From the NCBI RefSeq assembly GCF_029892565.1, contig NZ_JARXVH010000017.1, positions 62,001 to 126,000 on the forward strand: a stretch of 64,000 bases of DNA. The letters are read 5' to 3'. Shown one piece after another: positions 30,098 to 37,927 of the stretch. Under the pieces are notes generated by a model. That model worked only from the letters and a program-made list of their open reading frames with translations. It had not been told where the DNA came from and did not search any database. The position numbers were made by a program, and so were the translations under genes. Numbering within the stretch: the stretch's first letter is position 1; the number at the start of each line of letters is the position of its first letter. This DNA comes from Streptomyces pseudovenezuelae (lineage in GTDB: Bacteria > Actinomycetota > Actinomycetes > Streptomycetales > Streptomycetaceae).

Positions 30098-31437
30098 CCG
30101 ACCAGCCGGACCGACCCCACGCGTCGCCCACCCAGCCCGACCCACCCCACCCCTCGCCCACCCCCGCCACCGCGATCACCTCACCCACCCCCACCGCCCC
30201 CGACCTCTTCACCTGGGAGTTCGCCACCGACCCCTACCCCGCCTACGCCTGGCTCCGCGAGCACGCGCCGGTGCACCGCACGCGGCTGCCCAGTGGGGTG
30301 GAGGCGTGGCTGGTCACCCGTTACGTCGATGCCAAGCAGGCCCTCGCCGAGCCGCGGCTCTCCAAGAACCCGGCGCACCACGACGAGCCCGCGCACGCGA
30401 AGGGCAAGACCGGTATCCCCGGTGAGCGCAACGCCGAGTTGATGACCCATCTGCTCAACATCGACCCGCCGGACCACACCCGGCTGCGTCGGCTTGTCAG
30501 CAAGGCCTTCACGCCGCGCCGGGTCGCCGAGCTCACGCCTCGGGTCCAGGAGCTCGCCGACGACCTCATCGACCGGTTCGCCGAGAAGGGCTCCGCGGAC
30601 CTCATCCACGAGTTCGCCTTCCCGCTCCCCATCTACGCGATCTGCGACCTGCTCGGCGTCCCGCGCGAGGACCAGGACGACTTCCGGGACTGGGCGGGGA
30701 TGATGATCCGGCACGGGGGCGGGCCGCGGGGCGGTGTCGCGCGGTCGGTGAAGAAGATGCGTGGTTATCTCCTCGAACTCATTCACAAGAAGCGCGCGGC
30801 CCTGTCGGCCCAGCCCGCGCCTGGCGAGGACCTCATCTCCGGTCTCATCCGCGCCTCGGACGAAGGCGAGCACCTCACCGAGAACGAGGCCGCGGCGATG
30901 GGGTTCATCCTGCTGTTCGCGGGTTTCGAGACGACCGTCAATCTCATCGGCAATGGCACCTACACGCTGCTCACCCACCCCGAGCAGCGCACCCGCCTCC
31001 AGGACTCCCTCGCCGCAGGCGAACGCGGCCTGTTGGAGACCGGCGTGGAGGAACTCCTGCGCTACGACGGCCCGGTGGAACTGGCCACATGGCGATTCGC
31101 CACGCAGCCGCTCACCGTCGGCGGGCAGGACATCGCGGCCGGCGATCCCGTTCTCGTCGTCCTCGCGGCGGCGGACCGGGATCCGGAGCGGTTCGCCGAG
31201 CCGGACACCCTGGACCTCTCCCGCCGGGACAACCAGCACCTGGGGTACGGCCACGGCATCCACTACTGCCTCGGCGCCCCGCTCGCCCGGTTGGAGGGGC
31301 AGACCGCGCTCGGCACGCTGCTCACCCGGCTGCCGGACCTCCGACTCGCCGTGGATCCAGCCGAGTTGAGATGGCGTGGGGGGCTCATCATGCGTGGACT
31401 GCGCACGCTGCCCGTCGAGTTCACGCCACTCGTGTGA
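30094..31437 (+). CDS. Cytochrome P450, CYP107U-like
   Basis: A 447-residue soluble P450. The I-helix oxygen-binding motif is AGFE279-T-T281, the K-helix is E320-LLR323 and the haem loop is LGYGHGIHYC392-LG, with Leu in place of the usual first Phe. The first ~35 residues are Pro/Thr-rich and extra. Context (after mazG, before two rpf genes) and sequence resemble S. coelicolor CYP107U1, which I recall being linked to sporulation; that link is from memory. It is translationally coupled to mazG and needs unlinked ferredoxin partners. Substrate unknown. Confidence 0.92.
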   Translation: MTDQPDRPHASPTQPDPPHPSPTPATAITSPTPTAPDLFTWEFATDPYPAYAWLREHAPVHRTRLPSGVEAWLVTRYVDAKQALAEPRLSKNPAHHDEPAHAKGKTGIPGERNAELMTHLLNIDPPDHTRLRRLVSKAFTPRRVAELTPRVQELADDLIDRFAEKGSADLIHEFAFPLPIYAICDLLGVPREDQDDFRDWAGMMIRHGGGPRGGVARSVKKMRGYLLELIHKKRAALSAQPAPGEDLISGLIRASDEGEHLTENEAAAMGFILLFAGFETTVNLIGNGTYTLLTHPEQRTRLQDSLAAGERGLLETGVEELLRYDGPVELATWRFATQPLTVGGQDIAAGDPVLVVLAAADRDPERFAEPDTLDLSRRDNQHLGYGHGIHYCLGAPLARLEGQTALGTLLTRLPDLRLAVDPAELRWRGGLIMRGLRTLPVEFTPLV

Positions 31438-31550
31438 GGGCGCCGTGACCGCGGTGTGCTCGTATCCGCGATTGCCGGTCGCTCATGTCCACCTGCGCAA
31501 ACATGACGTGCATTCAACTCTGTGATCTTCACGTGATCTACGCGGCATTA

Positions 31551-31582
31551 ACTTGTGACAAGTAATGGACTGCCTATACGTT
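31551..31582 (+). promoter_or_regulatory. Promoter of the first rpf gene, with palindrome over the -35 box
   Basis: TTGTGA (31553-31558), an 18-bp spacer and TACGTT (31577-31582) form a promoter about 65 bp before the ATG. The -35 box lies inside the palindrome ACTTGT-G-ACAAGT (31551-31563), a possible regulator site. Confidence 0.55.
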
Positions 31583-31650
31583 CACCGTTCAAGTGCGGTG
31601 CCCAGCACCCCGCGTCGCACTGTCACCACTGTCTTCTGAAAGGCCCCCGC

Positions 31651-32598
31651 ATGCTCTCCGGGAACGGTCGTCACCGTCGCCCCCGCCAGGCTCCGGCCCT
31701 CCTCGTCGCGGCCGGCGTGACGGGCTCCGCCATCGCCATCCCGCTCCTCGGCGCGGTGAGCGCCAGCGCGGCCGACGGGACCACCTGGGACAAGGTGGCG
31801 AACTGCGAGACCGGCAGCTCCTGGAGCCAGAACGACGGGACCGGTTTCTACGGCGGACTCAAGCTGTCTCAGGACGACTGGGAGCAGTACGGCGGTCTCG
31901 ACTACGCCTCGCGCCCCGACCTGGCCAGCCGCAACCAGCAGATAGCCGTCGCCGAGAAGATCCTGGACGACCAGGGCGTGGGCGCGTTCCACACCTGTGG
32001 GCTGACCACGGGGCTGTCCAAGGACGACGGGTCGACCGACATCGACACCGGGGTCTCGGACGACTCGGACGACTCCTCGTCCTCGGACGGCTCCGGGTCC
32101 ACCGGCCTGTCCAACTCGCCCGGCGGCACGTCCGACGACTCGTCCTCGACGGACTCGTCCACATCGCCGTCGGCCTCTCCTGACTCTTCCTCCGATTCAT
32201 CCACCAACCCTGACGAATCGGACGGCTACCTCTCGCCCTCCGACTCCCCGTCCGAGTCGACGGCGAGCGGTTCGCAGGGAGGCGACGGCCCGTCGACAGA
32301 TCGGGTGAAGGGTGACGACTCGGACAAGTCCGAGCAGGCCGAGGGTTCTTGGAGTCTGGTCGACACCGGCGCGATCGGCGCCGGCCGGCACCGCGGTGCC
32401 AGTGCCGACGAGGGCGCGGCTGTCGACGGCGCGGGAGGGTCGTACACCGTCCGTGGCGGCGACACTCTCGCCTCCATCGCCGACTCCCTTGGCCTGGACG
32501 GCGGGTGGCGTGCGCTCTACGCCGAGAACAAGCGGGCCATCGGCGCCGACCCGAACGACATCGCGGCCGGTCAGACCCTGCAGCTCCCCGTCGAATAG
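31651..32598 (+). CDS. Resuscitation-promoting factor with LysM (RpfC-like)
   Basis: A 315-residue secreted muralytic enzyme. After a Sec signal (…SASA, cleavage near 40) comes an Rpf transglycosylase domain (about 43-120: TTWDKVANCETG, catalytic E53 and FYGGLKLS). A ~130-residue acidic Ser/Asp/Thr-rich linker follows, then one LysM peptidoglycan-binding module (YTVRGGDTLASIAD, about 263-314). Rpf proteins cleave cell wall glycan strands and promote germination. Its position next to the riboswitch-controlled rpfA suggests RpfC, but I leave the symbol blank. AAAGG lies seven bases before the ATG. Confidence 0.9.
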   Translation: MLSGNGRHRRPRQAPALLVAAGVTGSAIAIPLLGAVSASAADGTTWDKVANCETGSSWSQNDGTGFYGGLKLSQDDWEQYGGLDYASRPDLASRNQQIAVAEKILDDQGVGAFHTCGLTTGLSKDDGSTDIDTGVSDDSDDSSSSDGSGSTGLSNSPGGTSDDSSSTDSSTSPSASPDSSSDSSTNPDESDGYLSPSDSPSESTASGSQGGDGPSTDRVKGDDSDKSEQAEGSWSLVDTGAIGAGRHRGASADEGAAVDGAGGSYTVRGGDTLASIADSLGLDGGWRALYAENKRAIGADPNDIAAGQTLQLPVE

Positions 32599-32710
32599 GG
32601 TCGGACAGGGACTGAACGGGGCGAAAAGCGCGGGGAGTTAACGACGGTCTTCGGAGTGAATGTCCGGTTTGGTGAAAGTGTGGGATGACTCTCAGAAGGC
32701 CTGATCGTCT

Positions 32711-32740
32711 TTGAGTTTCCGCGGATTCCGTGTCTACGGT
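32711..32740 (+). promoter_or_regulatory. Promoter of rpfA
   Basis: TTGAGT (32711-32716), an 18-bp spacer and TACGGT (32735-32740) predict a start near 32747, immediately before the riboswitch. Confidence 0.6.
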
Positions 32741-32761
32741 CATCACCGTTCGTCAACACGG

Positions 32762-32968
32762 ACCCCGAGTGCCGCAACGCCGAATCCTGCCAGCGGCCGT
32801 AGGGAACAGTCGTCGCTTCACAGCGCCGTAGGCAGGAGCGGGGGACCCAGGTAAGTGCCGGGCCCGGCAGACAGTGCCGGAACCGGCTTGGGGTGAAGCC
32901 GTGCGCCGAGAGGTGCGCGGCCGGGCAACTCAACCGGCCCGAACCCGACAGCTCACCTCGCAGGCGTC
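32762..32968 (+). ncRNA. c-di-AMP riboswitch (ydaO/yuaA class) upstream of rpfA
   Basis: The 245-bp leader of rpfA has the conserved blocks of the ydaO class in order: GCCGAATCCTGCC near 32780, GGGGGACCCA near 32840, GGGGTGAAGCC near 32890, the GCCGAGAGG segment, and the terminal CCCGACAGCTCACCTCG and AGGCGT ending near 32967. ydaO RNAs bind cyclic di-AMP, usually as an OFF switch, and control cell-wall hydrolases in Actinobacteria. S. coelicolor rpfA is a known case. Exact boundaries are approximate. Confidence 0.92.
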
Positions 32969-32985
32969 GGTGAGGGGATCTTCGC

Positions 32986-33684
32986 ATGCTGTTTTCCAGC
33001 AAGGGCAAGCACCGTCGTCCGTCCAAGGCCACCCGCGTCGCCACGCTCGCCGGTGTCACCGGTGTAGCCATCGCCGCCCCGCTCATGGCGGCCGGCAACG
33101 CCTCCGCCGCCACGTCCTCCGAGTGGGACACCGTCGCCCAGTGCGAGTCCGGCGGCAACTGGTCCATCAACACCGGCAACGGCTACTACGGCGGCCTGCA
33201 GTTCTCCGCCTCGACGTGGGCCGCCTACGGCGGTACCCAGTACGCGTCGCAGGCCAACCAGGCCAGCAAGGCGCAGCAGATCACCGTCGCCGAGAAGGTT
33301 CTCGGCGCGCAGGGCAAGGGTGCCTGGCCGGTCTGCGGCACGGGCCTGTCCGGTGCCGCGTACAGCGGCGGCAGCTCGTCGAACTCCTCCAGCTCCTCGA
33401 ACAACAGCTCCTCGAGCAGCGACACCAGCACCCGCTCGAACGACTCGACGAGCACCTCCCGCTCCGCCGACCGTCCGGCCGCGAAGAAGACCGTCACCAC
33501 CCCGACCGGCAAGAAGGTCAAGAAGGGCGACGGCGAGTACAAGGTCGTCAAGGGCGACACCCTCAGCACGATCGCCGAGAAGCACAAGGTCAAGGGTGGC
33601 TGGGAGAAGCTGTTCCAGCTGAACAAGGACATCGTCCAGGACGCGGACCTCATCTACCCGGGTCAGCAGCTGCACCTCAAGTGA
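32986..33684 (+). CDS. rpfA: Resuscitation-promoting factor RpfA
   Basis: A 232-residue secreted protein: Sec signal cleaved after NASA (about 41), and Rpf domain SEWDTVAQCESGGNWS with catalytic E54 and YYGGLQFSASTW. A Ser/Asn/Thr linker and a C-terminal LysM module (YKVVKGDTLSTIAEKH, about 180-231) follow. It remodels peptidoglycan in germination and growth. The N-terminal half is much closer to consensus than in its upstream neighbour. Expression is expected to fall when c-di-AMP is high, through the leader riboswitch. It ends before a strong terminator. Confidence 0.94.
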   Translation: MLFSSKGKHRRPSKATRVATLAGVTGVAIAAPLMAAGNASAATSSEWDTVAQCESGGNWSINTGNGYYGGLQFSASTWAAYGGTQYASQANQASKAQQITVAEKVLGAQGKGAWPVCGTGLSGAAYSGGSSSNSSSSSNNSSSSSDTSTRSNDSTSTSRSADRPAAKKTVTTPTGKKVKKGDGEYKVVKGDTLSTIAEKHKVKGGWEKLFQLNKDIVQDADLIYPGQQLHLK

Positions 33685-33773
33685 CAGAGGGCTGGTAGCT
33701 GAACCACAGCGCCCTGACAGACGTGCCTTCCAATATGGAGGACACGTGAGGGCCTCCCCCGTCCCCACGGGCT

Positions 33774-33822
33774 CCCCGCTCCGGTGCGTGTTCCCCCGTA
33801 CGCATCGGAGCGGGGTTTTTTC
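33774..33822 (+). terminator. Intrinsic terminator after rpfA
   Basis: A 16-bp stem (33774-33789 with 33800-33815, with G-T pairs) is followed by six T residues. Confidence 0.93.
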
Positions 33823-34005
33823 TTGAGTGCTTCCGGTGTTCCCGGTGTTTCCGGGACGGTTTTTGTTCCGTTCGGAAACAATTTACCCTCGGTTCTGTCC
33901 AAGGGGCGGCCCATCGGCTGGCCGTTCGCCCCGGGACGGTTAGGCTCGTCCCGCAGAGCCATCGCGGCACCGCGTAGCCGCGTCACATTGAAGAAGGAGA
34001 TGCTC
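33823..34005 (+). promoter_or_regulatory. Upstream region of the enolase gene
   Basis: The non-coding stretch between the rpfA terminator and eno includes an AT-richer segment around 33860-33890. A -10-like TAGGCT at 33941-33946 is about 60 bp before the start; no good -35 was found with it. Confidence 0.35.
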
Positions 34006-35286
34006 GTGCCGTCCATCGACGTCGTCGTAGCCCGGGAAATCCTGGACTCCCGAGGCAACCCCACGGTCGAGGTCGAGGTCGGCCTCGACGACGGCAGCAC
34101 GGGTCGTGCCGCCGTTCCCTCCGGCGCCTCCACGGGTGCCTTCGAAGCCATCGAGCTGCGTGACGGTGACCCGAACCGCTACCAGGGCAAGGGCGTCGAG
34201 AAGGCCGTCCTCGCCGTGATCGAGCAGATCGGCCCGGAGCTGGTCGGCTACGACGCCACCGAGCAGCGCCTGATCGACCAGGCGATGTTCGACCTGGACG
34301 CCACCGACAACAAGGGCTCGCTCGGCGCCAACGCCATCCTCGGCGTCTCCCTCGCCGTCGCGCACGCCGCCTCCGAGGCCAGCGACCTGCCCCTGTTCCG
34401 TTACCTGGGCGGCCCGAACGCGCACCTGCTGCCGGTGCCGATGATGAACATCCTGAACGGCGGCTCGCACGCCGACTCCAACGTGGACATTCAGGAGTTC
34501 ATGATCGCCCCGATCGGCGCGGAGTCCTTCTCCGAGGCCCTGCGCTGGGGCGCCGAGGTCTACCACACCCTCAAGAAGGTCCTGAAGAGCAAGGGCCTGT
34601 CCACCGGCCTCGGCGACGAGGGCGGCTTCGCCCCGAACCTGGACTCCAACCGTGCCGCCCTCGACCTCATCCTCGAGGCGGTCAAGCAGGCCGGTTACAT
34701 CCCCGGCGAGCAGATCGCGCTCGCGCTCGACGTCGCCGCGTCCGAGTTCTACAAGGACGGCAAGTACGAGTTCGAGGGCAAGTCCCGCTCGGCCGCCGAG
34801 ATGACCGAGTACTACGAGGAGCTCGCGGCGGCCTACCCGCTCGTCTCCATCGAGGACCCGCTGTACGAGGACGACTGGGCCGGCTGGAAGGTCCTCACCG
34901 ACCGCCTCGGCGACAAGGTGCAGATCGTCGGAGACGACCTGTTCGTCACCAACCCGGAGCGCCTGGCCCGCGGCATCGAGGAGGGCGCGGCAAACGCGCT
35001 GCTCGTCAAGGTGAACCAGATCGGCTCGCTCACCGAGACCCTGGACGCCGTCGAGCTGGCCCAGCGCAACGGCTTCAAGTGCATGATGTCCCACCGCTCC
35101 GGCGAGACTGAGGACGTCACCATCGCCGACCTCGCCGTCGCCACCAACTGCGGCCAGATCAAGACCGGCGCCCCGGCCCGCTCCGAGCGCGTCGCCAAGT
35201 ACAACCAGCTGCTGCGCATCGAGGAGATCCTCGACGACGCGGCGGTGTACGCCGGCCGTAGCGCTTTCCCGCGCTTCAAGGGCTGA
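34006..35286 (+). CDS. eno: Enolase (phosphopyruvate hydratase)
   Basis: A 426-residue glycolytic enzyme converting 2-phosphoglycerate to phosphoenolpyruvate. Visible are the N-terminal REILDSRGNPTVE, GASTG, metal ligand region SIEDPLYEDDW, GDDLFVTN and the signature LLVKVNQIGSLTET, then SHRSGETED. I use the GTG at 34006 (MPSIDVVVAREIL): AAGGAG is six bases upstream of it, whereas the ATG at 34000 directly abuts that site. Length is normal. Confidence 0.97.
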   Translation: MPSIDVVVAREILDSRGNPTVEVEVGLDDGSTGRAAVPSGASTGAFEAIELRDGDPNRYQGKGVEKAVLAVIEQIGPELVGYDATEQRLIDQAMFDLDATDNKGSLGANAILGVSLAVAHAASEASDLPLFRYLGGPNAHLLPVPMMNILNGGSHADSNVDIQEFMIAPIGAESFSEALRWGAEVYHTLKKVLKSKGLSTGLGDEGGFAPNLDSNRAALDLILEAVKQAGYIPGEQIALALDVAASEFYKDGKYEFEGKSRSAAEMTEYYEELAAAYPLVSIEDPLYEDDWAGWKVLTDRLGDKVQIVGDDLFVTNPERLARGIEEGAANALLVKVNQIGSLTETLDAVELAQRNGFKCMMSHRSGETEDVTIADLAVATNCGQIKTGAPARSERVAKYNQLLRIEEILDDAAVYAGRSAFPRFKG

Positions 35287-35337
35287 GTTCCACACCCAAG
35301 GGCTGAGCCGTACAGGGTCAAGCCCGAGCCCGTCGTA

Positions 35338-35382
35338 CGTACGTCCCCGTACTCGGTCCCGTACCGTGTGCGGGGACGTACG
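35338..35382 (+). terminator. Hairpin between eno and divIC
   Basis: Perfect 12-bp arms CGTACGTCCCCG and CGGGGACGTACG surround a 21-nt loop 50 bp after eno. No T-run follows, so partial read-through into divIC is possible. Confidence 0.65.
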
Positions 35383-35421
35383 CGCGTGTGAACTCGGATG
35401 AAGGCGAAGGGGAAGTGGGAC

Positions 35422-35898
35422 ATGGCCGTCAAGGACCGGGACCGTTTCTCCACCGCCACCCGGATCCGGCTGATCGGCGAGCAGACCGCCGCCCGGGTCT
35501 ACCGCTCGCAGACCAAGCGCCAGGCCCGCCGCTCCCGCCTCACCGGCCGGGCGGCGCTGCTCGCGCTCGTCGTGTGCACCCTGGTCGTGGCGCTCGCCTA
35601 CCCGATAAGGCAGTACGTCTCCCAGCGCGCCGAGGTCGCCGATCTGCAGCGGCAGCGGCAGCAGGCCCGGGAGCGGGTCGAGCAGCTGCGCGACCTCAAG
35701 GCGCGCTGGCAGGACGACGCGTACGCCGAGCAGCAGATCCGGCAGCGGCTGCACTACGTGCTGCCCGGGGAGACCGGCTACGTCGTGATCGACCCGGACC
35801 TGACCAAGCAGTCGCGTGCCGACCTGGGGGCGGCCGACCGCCCCTGGTACTCGAACGTCTGGGACGGGGTCGACAAGTCCGACGCCTCCGACCAGTGA
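35422..35898 (+). CDS. divIC: Cell division protein DivIC (FtsB family)
   Basis: A 158-residue bitopic septal protein. A basic cytoplasmic N-terminus (1-43) is followed by a transmembrane helix (44-62), an extracytoplasmic coiled coil (64-95) and the family block LHYVLPGETGYVVIDP. It forms the FtsB-FtsL-FtsQ-like complex that activates septal wall synthesis. The position after eno is conserved in Actinobacteria. An ATG at 35398 is in frame, but GGGGAAG upstream of 35422 and the MAVKDRDRF start favour the latter. Confidence 0.9.
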   Translation: MAVKDRDRFSTATRIRLIGEQTAARVYRSQTKRQARRSRLTGRAALLALVVCTLVVALAYPIRQYVSQRAEVADLQRQRQQARERVEQLRDLKARWQDDAYAEQQIRQRLHYVLPGETGYVVIDPDLTKQSRADLGAADRPWYSNVWDGVDKSDASDQ

Positions 35899-35921
35899 CC
35901 TGACCAGAGAGAAAGTTCGTA

Positions 35922-36458
35922 GTGGAAACGCCTCCGCCGACCACCCCGCGCACCGAGCCCACCGACGCGGACGTCGAGGCCTTCGAGCAGCAGCTCGGCC
36001 GCCCGCCGCGCGGACTGCGCGCGATCGCCCACCGTTGCCCGTGCGGTCAGCCCGACGTGGTGGAGACGGCCCCCCGCCTCCCCGACGGCACGCCCTTCCC
36101 GACGACGTACTACCTCACGTGCCCGCGCGCCGCCTCGGCGATCGGCACGCTGGAGGCGAACGGCGTCATGAAGGAGATGACCGAGCGGCTGGGCACCGAC
36201 CCGGAACTCGCCGCCGCGTACCGCGCCGCGCACGAGGACTACCTCGCGCGCCGTGACGCCATCGAGGTCCTGGAGGGCTTCCCGAGCGCGGGGGGCATGC
36301 CGGACCGTGTGAAGTGCCTGCACGTCTTGGTGGGGCACTCCTTGGCCGCGGGGCCCGGCGTGAACCCGCTGGGCGACGAGGCGATCGCGATGCTGCCGGA
36401 GTGGTGGTCGAAGGGTCCGTGTGTGGTCCCGGAGAAGGAGAAGCCGGCCGAGGAGTGA
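35922..36458 (+). CDS. DUF501 protein
   Basis: A 178-residue cytoplasmic protein of the DUF501 family, always near eno/divIC/ppx in Actinobacteria. It has a Cys pair C39-P-C41, a further C67, and the C-terminal block VKCLHVLVGHSLAAGPGVN. The Cys/His set suggests metal binding. It starts with GTG 23 bp after divIC and precedes ppx by 63 bp, so the three are one operon. Molecular function unknown. Confidence 0.9.
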   Translation: METPPPTTPRTEPTDADVEAFEQQLGRPPRGLRAIAHRCPCGQPDVVETAPRLPDGTPFPTTYYLTCPRAASAIGTLEANGVMKEMTERLGTDPELAAAYRAAHEDYLARRDAIEVLEGFPSAGGMPDRVKCLHVLVGHSLAAGPGVNPLGDEAIAMLPEWWSKGPCVVPEKEKPAEE

Positions 36459-36521
36459 CGGGCTGAGTTCTGCTGACCGGCGCCTCGAAGGAAGCTCCCA
36501 CAACCACCGAAGGGCACACCC

Positions 36522-37484
36522 ATGACCCGCGTCGCCGCCATCGACTGCGGTACGAACTCCGTCCGGCTCCTCGTCGCGGACGTGGACCCCGCTACCGGTG
36601 AACTGGTCGACCTGGACCGGCGCATGACCATCGTGCGACTCGGTCAGGGCGTCGACCGGACCGGACGGCTCGCCCCCGAGGCGCTGGAGCGGACCTTCGC
36701 GGCGTGCCGGGAGTACGCGGCGATCATCAAGGAACACGGCGCCGAACGACTGCGGTTCGTCGCCACCTCGGCCACCCGTGACGCCTCCAACCGCGACGAC
36801 TTCGTCCGCGGTGTCCTCGACATCCTCGGCGTCGAGCCCGAGGTCGTCTCCGGCGACCAGGAGGCGGCCCTCTCCTTCACCGGTGCGACCGCGGAACTCA
36901 CCGGCCGCGACGACCTCGCCAAGCCCTACCTGGTCGTGGACATCGGCGGTGGTTCGACGGAGTTCGTGGTCGGCGACGACCAGGTACGCGCGGCCCGCTC
37001 GGTGGACATCGGCTGCGTCCGGATGACCGAGCGCCACCTGGTCCGCGACGGCGCGGTGACGGATCCGCCCGCCCCGGACCAGATCGCGGCGATGCGCGCG
37101 GACATCGAGTCCGCCCTCGACCTCGCCGAAAAGACGGTCCCGCTACGCGAGGCCCGCACCCTGGTCGGCCTGGCGGGCTCGGTCACGACCATCTCGGCGA
37201 TCGCGCAGAACCTCCCCGAGTACGACTCCGCGGCCATCCACCACTCCCGGATCTCCTACGACCGGGTCCGCGAGATCACGGACTCCTTGCTGACCTCCAC
37301 CCACGCCGAACGCGAGGCCATCCCCTCGCTGCACCCGGGCCGAGTCGACGTCATCGCCGCGGGCGCCCTCGTACTCCTCTCGATCATGGAGCGGACCGGG
37401 GCGGAGGAGGTCGTGGTGAGCGAACACGACATCCTGGACGGGATCGCGTTCATGGCGGCGGGGCCTGTGCGCGGAGGTCCCTGA
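36522..37484 (+). CDS. ppx: Exopolyphosphatase / guanosine pentaphosphatase, Ppx/GppA family
   Basis: A 320-residue member of the ASKHA-fold phosphatases, the short (catalytic-domain only) form. Phosphate-binding loops are AIDCGTNSVRLLV at the N-terminus and VVDIGGGSTEFVVG near residue 145; GLAGSVTT follows. It hydrolyses polyphosphate or pppGpp and so links to the stringent response. It is the last gene of the divIC cluster; a hairpin follows 150 bp downstream. Confidence 0.9.
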   Translation: MTRVAAIDCGTNSVRLLVADVDPATGELVDLDRRMTIVRLGQGVDRTGRLAPEALERTFAACREYAAIIKEHGAERLRFVATSATRDASNRDDFVRGVLDILGVEPEVVSGDQEAALSFTGATAELTGRDDLAKPYLVVDIGGGSTEFVVGDDQVRAARSVDIGCVRMTERHLVRDGAVTDPPAPDQIAAMRADIESALDLAEKTVPLREARTLVGLAGSVTTISAIAQNLPEYDSAAIHHSRISYDRVREITDSLLTSTHAEREAIPSLHPGRVDVIAAGALVLLSIMERTGAEEVVVSEHDILDGIAFMAAGPVRGGP

Positions 37485-37590
37485 CTCCCTCCGCCGGAGG
37501 CCTGACGCACTCCAGTGAGCAGACAGGACACCTGATGAGCGCCCTGGAAGCCCCTCGGAACCCCCCTCCACAACCCCCCGCCGAGAAAGT

Positions 37591-37608
37591 TCGTGAAGTT
37601 CTTCACAA
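37591..37608 (+). promoter_or_regulatory. Rex (redox) operator
   Basis: TCGTGAAGTTCTTCACAA matches the Rex operator consensus TTGTGAA-N4-TTCACAA with one mismatch. Rex senses NADH/NAD+ and represses respiratory genes; ndh is the next gene downstream and, as I recall, a Rex target in S. coelicolor. Confidence 0.75.
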
Positions 37609-37635
37609 GGAATTCGGCCCCGTCGGAGCAGGAAA

Positions 37636-37662
37636 GGCCCCCGGTTGGCCCTTCCGGGGGCC
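37636..37662 (+). terminator. Hairpin downstream of ppx
   Basis: A 9-bp stem GGCCCCCGG-type (37636-37644 with 37654-37662) with a nine-base loop lies just after the Rex-type site. Confidence 0.55.
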
Positions 37663-37927
37663 CGGAGGGGGGTTGAACGTGTTCAGTAGTCTGTGTCGCG
37701 GGGGTGTCGCGGGGGTGTCGGGGGAGGGGTCGGCGCGCGGCTCGCGGTGAGTCCGGGACATCAGACGGGCAGCTCACGCGGCATTGACAACGGGTCGTAC
37801 CGGGCGGAGGTTCCGTCCTGGTGGGGTGACTTGGATCATGGCGGCCGCGGAGAATAGCACACACCCTCCACAAGCTTGTGAAGGGGCGCACGAGCGACCC
37901 CCCTGGGGCAGGTGGATACTCGATGGC

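Larger units (their letters stand above)
37485..37927 (+). promoter_or_regulatory. ppx-ndh intergenic region
   Basis: A 443-bp region that holds a Rex-type operator (37591-37608), a hairpin (37636-37662), a second palindrome TGAAC-GT-GTTCA (37674-37685), an isolated TTGACA (37784-37789) and GATACT (37915-37920) seven bases before the ndh ATG. A 71-codon open frame at 37535-37750 crosses these sites and is not believable as a gene. Confidence 0.6.

Noticed and set aside
33860..33890. AT-rich imperfect palindrome upstream of eno (TTGTTCC-gttc-GGAAACAA)
   Set aside because: Arms do not pair exactly and no promoter element coincides; not distinguishable from chance.
37535..37750. 71-codon frame between ppx and ndh
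   Set aside because: No ribosome site, Pro/Gly-rich composition, and it overlaps the Rex-type operator and a hairpin.
37784..37789. Consensus TTGACA as -35 box of ndh
   Set aside because: No TANNNT box at 16-19 bp downstream, and 140 bp from the gene.
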